From contig BFEA01000301.1 of assembly GCA_003427395.1 (NCBI GenBank), forward strand, positions 1,593,247-1,623,129: a stretch of DNA of 29,883 nt, written 5' to 3'. The translations under genes and the position numbers were made by a program. This DNA comes from Chara braunii. Its lineage: Eukaryota; Streptophyta; Charophyceae; Charales; Characeae. Numbering within the stretch: position 1 is the first letter of the stretch; every line of letters begins with the position of its first letter. The notes beneath the pieces were generated by a model. It worked only from the letters and a program-made list of their open reading frames with translations, did not search any database and was not told the origin of the DNA. Below, piece after piece: positions 17,918 through 26,230 of this stretch.

Positions 17918-19217
17918 GAGTTAGGCAAACACTATTTGCACTAGAACCCCCCCTAGTGGAGTCCTACCACAACATGTGTCTGACCGACACCTAATTTTCT
18001 AGAAATAATTGTGTTCGGCAGGTCCCCTACTTTACCGATCAAGCGGCAGCCTACAATATTCACAACAGATTGTCAACATAGTTTAGCTCTACTGGGATTA
18101 GTTCACTTACAGCAGCATTAGATAGAAGTGGCTATGGTAGTATACAACAGTCCTACTCTAATCTGTCTGTGAGGTGTTAGCAGCTGTCAACCAACTAATC
18201 AATAATAATAACAAAACTATGTTGCAGATGTATGAACAGTGGGTATGGACCAACTAATCAATAATAAAAACAAAACTATGTTGCAGATGTATGAACAGTG
18301 GGTATGGTTGTGTTTCCAGTTGAGCATCAATTAGAACCTACCCTCCCCTCAATCCAACATACCGAATAGCATCAATGAGCAGCGGTGTGTTCGTGTGTGT
18401 TGTCGGCCCACCCCTGTGCCCAAGTCGTTGCCGAGCAAGCCAGCCAGTCCACTCTTTACGGAACGAGCCTTCCTATCCGTTTGATCTGGCTGATCAGGAG
18501 GAATTTTAGGAGCGCCCCCATCTCCTCAGGAATTATTTAACGTCGCAGTCAGGTCGACGATCACAGCCAGATTCAATCGGAGTCCCCAACCAGAAATGTT
18601 TATAGACGGTCTGGTAAGCGTCTCATAAAAGGTTGGCACACTCGGGAGGACTTCTACAGCGCAGCAAAGTGCCAAAATGGACAGCAGCCATCGCATGCGT
18701 GACCTACTCCCATTGGGTTGGCATGGTGACCGTGACCCAGTGCTTCGACCAGGGCGCTTCAGAGGCACCACCCTTTCTCCTTCCAGATGCTTTCGGGAAG
18801 ATTGTCGTCTCTCAAGGTAGCGCGCACACGACACCTCACCAAAAGAGAGGACTCTCAAGTTGGACTCACTTCCTCGCGGTAAGAAGAGATTGAGAGAGTA
18901 GATAAGGTAAGGGAACAACGTACCTGGAGATAGCTGCCCCCAACCAGAGATTTCTCACCAATTGAGCTGAGTGTGCATTTGGTCCGAGCCTCGGTACCAC
19001 CCACAACGCAATGCAGTGCCACCTCAGCTTAATGCCACATCAGCATGCTCTCATCAACAGTCATACATTCCGCCTGTCACCACAGCAATCAATGCCGTCT
19101 TAGGCTTCCGGCGCACACCTCTCTACCCAGGTCGTGCGCCTAATATGGCCTGACGTCAGCATCGTCAACGCACCAAGTGTGTATAACGCCAGCGCACCAA
19201 GGTTAGTGGCGAATCAA
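17918..19217 (-). promoter_or_regulatory. Element G 5' leader, about 1.3 kb, no gene
   Basis: This lies between the primer-binding site and gag. The gag-proximal 70 bp resemble 1206-1270 in the H family. It contains a 59-bp tandem duplication (18190-18307) and a TGACGTCA palindrome near 19152. A 130-codon frame on the - strand (18526-18918) has no recognisable motif and I do not call it. Confidence 0.6.
18190..18307. repeat. 59-bp tandem duplication in the element G leader
   Basis: The units 18190-18248 and 18249-18307 differ by one base in the AATAATAATA/AATAATAAAA stretch. Confidence 0.95.
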
Positions 19218-19233
19218 ACCAGCTTCGATACCA
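19218..19233 (-). promoter_or_regulatory. Primer-binding site of element G (initiator Met tRNA-like)
   Basis: On the - strand, three bases after the LTR end, the sequence is TGGTATCGAAGCTGG. Many plant LTR elements have TGGTATCAGAGC here, complementary to the 3' end of initiator tRNA-Met. The first seven bases match. The tRNA identity is inference. Confidence 0.7.
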
Positions 19234-19236
19234 AAA

Positions 19237-20288
19237 TGCAAGGAACATGAATGTGGACGAAGCACAGAAATCCAGATTGCAAAGTCACACTGTAGTCCAA
19301 GTAGTCAAAGCAAGAGCGGATAGCACAATGGAACCGAGTAACCATCCATTTGAGAACGATACAGAAGAAAGCCCAATCGGGCAACACCAACAGCATAACC
19401 CAATGTAGCTCTCTCTCTTGAATGGCGCCTGGCGCCCTACCTACTCTACAGCCTATTACTACAACTACAGCATGAAAGCAGCCAGCCAACTTGACGACCA
19501 GGGAGTGATGATGTCAACACCAATGCCGACTTCCTCTTCCACCGGGTACGTCCCACTCTTCACCCTCACTCTTCCTTGTTATCCACACAACGCTCTTCAC
19601 CTCCGAAGAACCACCTTCGCCCTTCACCTTCTCTGCGCCCACAGGCAGCCCGGCTATGGCCGCCAGCACCCTGTGCCCAGGCAGCGCTCTACCGCTAGCG
19701 CAGCCTGCTCCTACCTCAGCCTAGCGCTGCTCAGCAGCTCGCATTTGCGCAGCGTGCCGGTATTGCCCGCAATGGCCAAGATCCCTGCCCACTTGCCCTC
19801 CCTGCCTATATGCCAGTGTTGCGTGTGGGCGGCCTCCCTTCAGCCTGTGCCTGGGCCCCAGTACCTGAACCCAGACCCGATGCGGTTGGGGCCCAGGGAG
19901 ATGCAGTTGCGCCTCTTTCATCAAGGCCTGCGGCCAGATTCAGATAGTGGACCGGTTTCTGCGGCCTGATTCAGATAGTGGACCGGTTTCCCATTGGCAT
20001 TTTCGGCCTCTGTATCCAGCATGCATTGTCGGCCTCTCGTTTATGTGCCCAGGGCCTAGCCAACTCTGGGGCCCTGGGTTCTGCTTTTGCAGAGCTCCGA
20101 TACTCGGTGCACTCCAACCAACTGTTGTGTTGCAACTGTATGGACCCCACTTCGTGAAATGTTTGCACAGAGGGCTCGTGTTGATTTGCTGGCCCGCCTT
20201 CACTTAGGGCGGGCACTAGGCTTGCTGGGGCCTAGCCTAGAACATGTACATCATGGCAAGGCCCCTTCTTGAGGGCTCAATCCTCACA
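19237..20288 (-). repeat. 5' LTR of element G
   Basis: It is 1052 bp, from TGCAAGGAACATG on the left to CTCAATCCTCACA on the right. It is directly followed on the left by the primer-binding site, which makes it the 5' LTR. It contains a 31-bp tandem duplication (19929-19959 and 19960-19990) not found in the other copies. Like them it carries CT-rich segments and a GGCGCC-rich motif near 19425. Confidence 0.88.
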
Positions 20289-20379
20289 GAATTCTAGAAC
20301 TGCGAGAAAAAAAATTCCGAAAAGAAATCAAATATTCGGACTTACTCAGATGAGAGTATTCGCAGCTTGGAAAATAATA

Positions 20380-21431
20380 TGCAACGAACATGAGTATGGA
20401 CGAAGCACAGAAATCCAGAATGCAAAATCACACTGAAGTCCAAGTATTCAAAGCCAAAGCAGATAGCACATGGAACCGAGTAACCATCCAATTGAGAATG
20501 ATACAGAAGAATCGTGAGTCAATGTCCATGCCCATCAGGGCAACACCAACAGCATAACCCAAATGTAACTCTCTCTTGTGAACGGCGCCAGGCGCCCTAT
20601 CTACTCTACATTCTATCCTACAACTACAGCAATGAACAGCAACCAAACAACTTGACTACCAGCGAGTGATGATGTCAACACCAATGCCGTATTCCACCAT
20701 CACCAGGTACGTGTCCTCTTACCCACACTCTCCCTTGTACCCACGCAGTGCCCTTCACCTCCGAAGTACAACCTTCCCCCTCACCTCCCCTGCACCCTCA
20801 TGCGGCCCAGGCTATGGCCACCAGTGCCTTCAGTGCAGGCAGCGCCCTACCGCCTAGTGCTGGCCTGCTTGCTCTTAGCGCAGCACTGCTTTGCACAGCG
20901 CAGCACACATGCATCCGCGCAGCGTGCCCGCAAGTGCCAGCGTTGGCCAAGATCCCTGCTGCCTCGCTCTGCTTGCCTATATGCCAATGCAGCGTGTGGG
21001 CGGCCTCCCTTCAGCCTGCGACCGGGACCCAGAGGCTGAAGCCTACCCAATACAGTTGGGCCCCGGAGCAATGCAGTTGCGCCTCTCTCATAAAGGCCTG
21101 CGGCCAGATTCAGATAGTGGGCCGATTTTCCCTTCGGCATTTCGGCCTCTCTACCCAGCATGCATTGTCGGCCTCACATTCGAGTGCCCAGGGCCTAACT
21201 AACTCAGAGGCCCTGGGCATTTCAGCATTTGCTGAAATCCGAGACTCGGTGCACTCCAACCAACTGGCGTGCTGCAACTGTATAGACCCCACTTTGTGAA
21301 ATGTTGGCATAGAGGGCTCTTGTTGATTTGCTGGCCCGACTTCACTTAGGGCGGGCACTAGGCTTGCTGGGGCCTTAGCCCAGAACATGTACATTATGGC
21401 AAGGCCCTTACTCGAGGGCTCAATCCTCACA
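20380..21431 (-). repeat. Solo LTR of the G/H family in the leader of element F
   Basis: It is 1052 bp with ends TGCAACGAACATG and CTCAATCCTCACA. It is homologous to the LTRs at 14266 and 19237 but visibly more diverged from both than they are from each other. No primer site or polypurine tract adjoins it, so it is a solo LTR. The flanks share AATA (20376-20379 and 21432-21435), a possible four-base target duplication. It is separated from element G by 91 bp of the F leader (20289-20379). ORFs such as 20748-21299 (+) have no known motif. Confidence 0.83.
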
Positions 21432-21702
21432 AATACCTGCAGGAGGGATTTCCTGTACCGTTTTCAGAAAAACGAATTTCGGAAAAAAGTATTCCGAATT
21501 TCCAAGTATGCAACAGGAAATTGAAATTTTCGAAAAGAAGGATATTCCGGATTTTCAACAACGAAATTTCAAATTTTCAGAAGAAAAACGAAAATGGAAA
21601 TTTCAGATGTTGCGCCGATTTGGCTCTAATCAATCTATCAAGACTAATCAGCTACCTAGTCCCCACACACGTGTCAGATCAGGTTGTCCTGATTCACATG
21701 CG
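21432..21702 (-). promoter_or_regulatory. Element F 5' leader, LTR-proximal part
   Basis: This is A-rich sequence with repeated TTTCGAAAA, ATTTTCAG and AATTTC motifs and no gene. It is the part of the F leader next to the primer-binding site, cut off from the rest by the solo LTR at 20380 and by element G. Confidence 0.6.
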
Positions 21703-21716
21703 GCGTTCCGATACCA
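21703..21716 (-). promoter_or_regulatory. Primer-binding site of element F (initiator Met tRNA-like)
   Basis: On the - strand, two bases after the LTR end, the sequence is TGGTATCGGAACGC. It shares TGGTATCG with the primer site of element G, although the two elements have unrelated LTRs. Its presence identifies 21719-24471 as the 5' LTR of element F. Confidence 0.72.
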
Positions 21717-21899
21717 ACTGTTACATGCCCAGTTGGGCGATGTACACAATAACCGAGGATCCGCAATGTGATAAAAAGGACTGAATGGACAATGCAGTGC
21801 AAGTAGGATCTCAACAAGCAATGTGCATTCCGATACATACAAAATGGTGTTTTATAGCGCAGGGAAGAGTTAGATGCAAGACCCGACCTGACCGAGACT

Positions 21900-21996
21900 G
21901 ACCTCTGTCACGTAGTACAAGATAGCGAAGCAGAATGCTAGAATACTNGACCTCTGTCACGTAGTACAAGATAGCGAAGCAGAATGCTAGAATACT
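21900..21996. other. 48-bp duplication around a single N: probable assembly artefact
   Basis: The 48 bases 21900-21947 are repeated identically at 21949-21996, with one N between them. The 3' LTR of the same element has this segment once (near 6804-6850). A lone N between identical ends is what an unmerged contig overlap looks like. Confidence 0.85.
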
Positions 21997-22405
21997 GATG
22001 ACTAGCCCAATCAAGGTTTCAACGCAGACCAAACATACATCATTCTCATCACAAGGTGTGAAGGAGCCTGGCGCTATTACACAGGAAGGAAGCGCCAGGT
22101 CCAGACATACACAGTCGAATAGGAGGGGATCAGACGAAGAAGAGGGGGAGAGATGGGAGTGTGGTCATCACCAAGTCTTTGTCACAAGTCCCAAATAATC
22201 CCTCGTCGAAAGGTCTGAAGCCCAAAAGTCGAGTCTGGATCCAATGTCACCAAGCTCTCTCTCTCTCTCTCTTTGTCTCGTAGTCTGCTGATGCAGTGAA
22301 GTCAGATAATGAGAGGGTGAGAGGGAGATGGTGGACTGTTGCATGCTGCGCCTGCACACGCGGGCCATTTTCCAGGCCCTGTGTCCTTCAGGCCGGAAGC
22401 CTGAA

Positions 22406-22600
22406 TTTCAGGCCGAAAGCCTGAAATCCAGGGCTTACAGGCCCTGTGCCTGTTTCAGGCTGAAAGCCTGAAATCCAGGGCTTACAGGCCCCGTGTCTAT
22501 TTCAGGCCGAAAGCCTGGAATCCAGGGCTTACAGGCCCCGTGTCTGTTTCAGGCCGAAAGCCTGAAATCCAGGGCTTACAGGCCCCGTGGCGTTTCAGCC
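22406..22600 (+). repeat. 47-bp tandem repeats, each with a TTTCAGGC/GCCTGAAA hairpin
   Basis: Units start at 22406, 22453, 22500 and 22547 with exact 47-base spacing, the last being partial. Each contains TTTCAGGC, a five-base CGAAA-type loop and GCCTGAAA, an eight-base stem, with small changes in some units. The block is in the upstream (U3) part of the solo LTR. Confidence 0.93.
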
Positions 22601-22630
22601 TGACATCCTGAAAACAAGGGCCTATAGGCC

Positions 22631-22725
22631 CTCAGGCTTTAGCCAGAAGCTACCTGGGAACTTTCCGGAAGCTTCCTCAGGCTTCAGCCAGAAGCTACCT
22701 GGAAACTTCCCGGAAGCTTCCGCAG
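22631..22725 (+). repeat. 45-bp tandem duplication in the solo LTR
   Basis: CTCAGGCTTTAGCCAGAAGC at 22631 recurs with small changes at 22676, and each copy runs to a CCGGAAGCTTCC segment. Confidence 0.85.
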
Positions 22726-22777
22726 GGTCTAGCACGTTTGGGCATTGCCAAGAGCAGCCTCCTGGACGGGCCAGCAC

Positions 22778-22785
22778 TATATAAG
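22778..22785 (+). promoter_or_regulatory. TATA box of the solo LTR
   Basis: TATATAAG lies in the context GCACTATATAAGACTGG, about 440 bases into the LTR and downstream of the repeat block. The two LTRs of element F lack about 23 bases at exactly this place (compare 7561-7600 and 24155-24195), so they have no TATA box here. Confidence 0.75.
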
Positions 22786-22887
22786 ACTGGCCCGCCCTAC
22801 AGGCAGAGGGAGGGTATCAGTTGTCAGTTGTAGTCTTCAGGATTCAGGAGTAGTCTTCAGGAGCGCTGCAGGAGGCAGCGTTAGCAG

Positions 22888-22989
22888 TAGTCTTCAGCGC
22901 TGGGCGCTAGTAGGTAGGCTGTAGTCTTCAGCGCTGGGCGCTAGTAGGTAGGCTGTAGTCTTCAGCGCTGGGCGCAGGTAGGAGTAGAG
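22888..22989 (+). repeat. 34-bp tandem repeats (TAGTCTTCAGCGCTGGGCGC)
   Basis: Three units begin at 22888, 22922 and 22956. Shorter relatives (GTAGTCTTCAGG) precede them from 22830. Similar CGCTGAAGACTA motifs occur in the F LTRs (7350-7400, 23950-24000), so this is a family-level feature. Confidence 0.9.
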
Positions 22990-24471
22990 TAGTGTTGGAG
23001 TTGGAGATGGCTGGCGGAGGCCAGGGAGACTTACCTGTGGCGCCATAGCTTCAGCTTCATCTTCGAGGTACCTGCATCACAGCGCCAACATCACAGGTTA
23101 GTACTGGACTGAGAGGGAGAGAGAGAGAGTTCTTCTTCTTCCGCTTCTAAGTCCACCATCTCTTCTTCACCCTCTCGCTACCTGGCTTCTCAGCATCTGT
23201 AGCCTACGGGAGAGATTGTGACTGTGAGACTTGACGACATTGGATTCAGACATTCGACGAGGGCTTCTTTTGGGCTTGTGTCAAAGACTTGGTGTGGACT
23301 ACATTTCCATCCCCCCCTCTTCTTCTTCGTCTGCTCCTACCCCTCGTCGTCTGTGTATGGTTGGGACCTGGCGCACTTCTGTGTATGGCGCCAGGCCTAT
23401 CACACCTCACAACGATGATGTGGAACGTTGAGTCTGAACTTCGACATTGATTGGTTGAGCATTGGTATTCTAGCATTCCGCTGCGCTATCTGATACTGTG
23501 TGAGAAAGGTCGGTTCTTGTTCTGTTCAGCACGCTTACGGTGTCCAACAGTTTGGTGTCCCTCCTCTTCTTACATGCATGCTGTACCATGAAATGTCATG
23601 TCAGTCCTAGTCTAGTTAGGACTTAGATCCCAGTCTCTCGCAAACTACCGTTTTGCATATATCAGGATGAACATTGCTTGTTGAGTTTCGTTCACACTGC
23701 ATTGTCCATTTCTGTCCTTTTCATCACTTTGCGGATCCTTGGCTCTTCGTTCATTTGCTCAACCGAGCATGTAACATGGACTGAGAAGAGGAGGAAGAGC
23801 TCTCTCTCTCTCACGAGCCAGGTACCTGTGAAGTTGGCGCTGTGCTGCAGGTACCTCGAAGACGAAGTTGGAGCAACGGCGCTGCAGGTAGGTACTCCTG
23901 GCCTCCGCCCAATCTCTCTCTCTCTAGTACTATCCTACCTATGGCGCCCAGCGCTGAAGACTACAGCTACCTACTGGCACCCAGCGCTGAAGACTAATGC
24001 TAACGCTATTACTACTCTTGCAGCGCTCCCTCCAGAGTGCTGCTGCCGAATCCTGAAGACTACTGACTGCCTGCTGCCTACCCGTGAAGTGCATGGGAAG
24101 TCCCTATGTACTATCTCGGCCTGCCTCCTGACTTCCTCCGACTGCCTGCAGTGGCAGGGTGGGCAGTCCAGGAGGCTGCTCTTGCCAATGCCGAACTGAG
24201 CCACGGGCTGGCGCTGCAGCTGTCAGGGGAACAGGCCAAAAATGTTCGGTGCCCGATTTTCAGGGCAGGCGGGTCTGATGACAGACCGGAAATGGCCCTT
24301 CATTTCAGGCTAAAAAGGCTGCTGCCATTTTTAGTCTGAAACGACACAGGGTCTGTAGGCCCCTGTTTTCCAGGCTTTCGAGCTGACTGGTCACGGGGCC
24401 TGTAGGCCCTGGCTTTCAGGCTTTCGGCCGCAGGGCAAAAAGGCCCTCGTGTGCAGGCGCAGCATGTAACA

Positions 24472-24476
24472 GGGTC
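24472..24476. other. Target-site duplication GGGTC, right copy (element F)
   Basis: It is identical to 6617-6621 and lies directly outside the LTR end CATGTAACA. The sequence to its right continues the LTR of element H. Confidence 0.85.
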
Positions 24477-24838
24477 TGATGAGGGGAAGCGAGATATCTG
24501 GTACGTGGAAGAGGTCGGCTATGGTGTTGACATCATGTGCATTGGTCTTCGAGAGGCGAAGTGAGCCGTTTGCGAGAATGCTGATGTAGGTAGGGCAGTC
24601 AGGTAGTGTAGGCTGGGCGCTGGGCGCCATACAGAGAGGAGCGACTTTGGATACTGTGCTGGTGTGGCCTGAGGGCTTGAACATTGGCTCATTACTTCAT
24701 TGTATTGCTCTCTGCTTGTACACAACTACCTGGACATCTTGGTGCATTTGTGCTCTCTGCTTGTACACAACTACCTGGACATCTGTGTGATTTTACAATT
24801 TGGTTTTATGTATATCGTTCCCACTCATATTCCTTGCA
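24477..24838 (+). repeat. 3' LTR of element H, right part (continuation from 6621)
   Basis: The order of motifs matches the reverse complement of the G LTRs: TGGAAGAGGTCGGC, GGTGTTGACATCAT, GTAGGTAGGGC, GGCGCC, then TGTGATTTTACAAT and the terminal CATATTCCTTGCA, against CATGTTCCTTGCA in the G LTR. With 5887-6621 it makes an LTR of about 1.1 kb, the size of the G LTRs. An imperfectly spaced duplication of 33 bp lies at 24707-24739 and 24752-24784. Confidence 0.82.
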
Positions 24839-24970
24839 TTTTTGTTTTTCCTCTCTGAAATGGGCATGCAGACTTAGGATAGGGTTGGGCATATGCTTGT
24901 ACTAGGAAATAACCATTTGCTGATGGGTATGTATGTGCCCTTTCGGGCTGCTGTCAACTTCTCTTAGCAG

Positions 24971-25267
24971 GGATGCTCGCAGGCCAAAATCGAGGAGCTT
25001 GCGCGCACAGCCGATGAGCAGTTAGAACTCAGTGGCACTTCTTCTGGTGGCATGGCCGGAGGATTACTTTTGGCTTCCGGCACGGGAGCTTTGGGTAGTA
25101 CAGCAGTGGTTGCAGGTGCAAATGGAATCGGTGGAGGTGGATCGCAAGTCCCTGGGTCTGGTGGAGCTGCCAACTCTAGTTCAGGAGCCTCTGGTGTAGC
25201 AGGACCAACAGGCACCAGTGGCACTTACATCGAAGAATATGATACTTCTACCCTCACTGCAAACAAG
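24971..25267 (+). CDS. Probable internal exon of a host gene (99 codons), function unknown
   Basis: It is bounded on the left by a pyrimidine-rich acceptor (CAACTTCTCTTAGCAG) and on the right by AAG followed by GTAAATG, a good donor. It is exactly 297 bases and open in one frame (phase 0 at both ends), although the same frame has a stop in the upstream intron and another 30 bases downstream. The product starts GCSQAKIEELARTADEQLEL, a likely helical segment, passes through a long Gly/Ser/Ala-rich low-complexity region, and ends TYIEEYDTSTLTANK. No known domain is recognised. It differs from all neighbouring sequence in lacking any repeat partner in the window. It lies 132 bases right of the end of element H, which suggests H inserted in the preceding intron. 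Exons further left would be outside the window. Confidence 0.62.
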
Positions 25268-26060
25268 GTAAATGCATCCATCGTCATTGTTGGGGGCTGA
25301 AAGGTGATGATGTAGGCTCTCACCTCTGATCTTGCTTAGCGCTGGTGGTGATCACGGACAAATGTTCGCTTAGCATAACAATTCTGGGCCTTTCTTGGCA
25401 TTCGAAAACGGTGAGCAGGGGAAAGGCAAGTGAGTTTCAGTGGCTCAACTCTGTGTGTGCACCATCTTTCGCTGATTCCCTGAATTATGGCAGTGCAATG
25501 ATCCTTGGCGTCCATTGATGGGATAAAGCATATTCACAACCTTTGCAACCCGACGGTCATTGAGACTACGACGGCCTTAAGCCGAAAATAACGGCAGGAC
25601 CAGGGTTTATTGGACCCAACGTCCAGGAGGGTCTACCCTGACAACCCCCCAAACATTCGGTTTGGGGCCCCTCGAGCTCGAGGATTTTGGGGCCCGCCAA
25701 AACCGATTTGGAGGTCTTCCCCCCCCCCCCCTTCTTTGTAAACTACCCTGCTCATAGTCTACATCCCGGGGGTTTCTGATGAATACAAAAAAACCTAAAA
25801 ATCACTTAAGTAAAAGGAATTCATGACTCTCAGTGACCCTGACCCAGTCCCATAACTCCTTTTCCAATGAAAGTGTGCATCTTTTTTCTAGAGGACTTAT
25901 GCAAGTTCCAACATTGACAGATGTCACCAACTTTGGTAGGAGTTGAGTTTTCGTTTTGGGTCTGCTGAAGGATTGTAACGGAAGTTCCAGGGCAGTTAGT
26001 TAGGGCCACCGGAGGTGTAGGTAGTAGTTGTAGGATCTGGAGTCTCCAGTCTTCAAGTCT
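25268..26060. other. Non-coding stretch, probable intron sequence, no gene
   Basis: After the donor at 25268 I find no open frame with a recognisable motif. It contains a 14-base palindrome CCTCGAGCTCGAGG (near 25670), imperfect inverted GGGGCCC/CCGATTT segments around it, and a run of 13 C (25719-25731). A small mobile element around 25550-25730 is possible, but I see no duplicated target. Confidence 0.5.
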
Positions 26061-26230
26061 GCGCCTAGTACTTTTGGGCCATTGCAGGATTGGTTCAGTG
26101 TCCACAGAACAAGTAGAACTCAGGGCCTGTAGCATAACACAGGGTGCGCCTAGTACTTTTGGGCCATTGCAGGATTGGTTCAGTGTCCACAGAACAAGTA
26201 GAACTCAGGGCCTGTAGCATAATGCAGGGT
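26061..26230. repeat. 85-bp tandem duplication
   Basis: The units 26061-26145 and 26146-26230 (starting GCGCCTAGTACTTTTGGGCC) differ only near their ends (AACACAGGGT against AATGCAGGGT). Confidence 0.95.

Larger units (their letters stand above)
14266..20288 (-). mobile_element. Element G: internally deleted, non-autonomous Ty3/gypsy element of the H family
   Basis: On the - strand the order is 5' LTR (20288-19237), primer-binding site (19233-19218), 1.3-kb leader, gag (17917-16499 and 16392-16069), a junction near 15970, a remnant of the pol C-terminus (to 15780), a polypurine tract (15755-15743) and a 3' LTR (15742-14266). Gag and the pol end match element H. Everything between them (protease, RT, RNase H, most of integrase) is missing. 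It lies in the leader of element F. The flanks AAAAT and GAATT do not form a clean target duplication. Confidence 0.85.
22337..23776 (+). repeat. Solo LTR of the F family, inserted in opposite orientation, TSD TGGAC
   Basis: It is 1440 bp, starting TGTTGCATGCTGCGCCTGC and ending GCATGTAACA. It is flanked by TGGAC at 22332-22336 and 23777-23781, and the empty site is present in the 3' LTR of element F (around 7172-7185). The start matches the - strand start of the F LTRs, so it is the same family in reverse orientation. It has a TATA box, a 47-bp repeat block, a 34-bp repeat block and a GA tract after CAGGTTAGTAC. No internal sequence is present, so it is a solo LTR produced by LTR-LTR recombination. 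Confidence 0.92.
6622..24471 (-). mobile_element. Element F: 17.8-kb Ty3/gypsy retrotransposon with nested insertions
   Basis: Read on the - strand it has a 5' LTR (24471 to 21719, itself interrupted), a primer-binding site (21716-21703), a leader split into pieces (21702-21432, 20379-20289, 14265-13787), gag (13786-11615), pol (11290-7789), a polypurine tract and a 3' LTR (7778-6622). The two LTRs match each other along their length once insertions are removed. The outer flanks share GGGTC. Inside it lie element G, a solo LTR, a solo LTR in its own LTR and a foldback-type insertion. Without these it would be about 8.8 kb. It lies inside the 3' LTR of element H. Confidence 0.88.
21719..24471 (-). 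repeat. 5' LTR of element F, interrupted by a solo LTR
   Basis: The ends are TGTTACATG at 21719 and CATGTAACA at 24471, a perfect nine-base inverted pair. Removing the insertion at 22337-23776 and one copy of its TSD leaves about 1.3 kb matching the 3' LTR at 6622-7778. Relative to that LTR it has extra sequence near 24300-24440 and an apparent 48-bp duplication next to an N at 21948. GGGTC follows at 24472. Confidence 0.88.
180..24838 (+). mobile_element. Element H: degenerate Ty3/gypsy chromovirus-type retrotransposon, split by element F
   Basis: This is the outer element of the nest. In order it has an inverted gag N-terminus (180-1205), gag C-terminus with zinc knuckle (1606-2226), protease, reverse transcriptase, RNase H, integrase and chromodomain-like tail (2227-5848), a polypurine tract (5874-5886), and a 3' LTR that begins at 5887. 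The LTR is cut at 6621 by element F and resumes at 24477-24838. Domain order PR-RT-RH-IN defines Ty3/gypsy. No 5' LTR is visible, being off the left edge or lost in the rearrangement. All coding parts contain frameshifts or stops, so the copy is dead. Confidence 0.8.

Noticed and set aside
18526-18918. 130-codon frame on the - strand in the element G leader
   Set aside because: There is no recognisable motif or homologous frame elsewhere in the window, and it lies in untranslated leader.
14261-20293. Target-site duplication for element G
   Set aside because: The flanks are AAAAT and GAATT, which agree at only three of five bases. I did not claim a duplication.
22406-22600. Regularly spaced repeats resembling a CRISPR array
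   Set aside because: The whole 47-base unit is repeated with no unique spacers, it lies within a eukaryotic LTR, and there are no cas genes.
25660-25735. Palindrome and C13 run as a small mobile element
   Set aside because: The inverted arms are short and imperfect, and I found no target duplication or second copy in the window.
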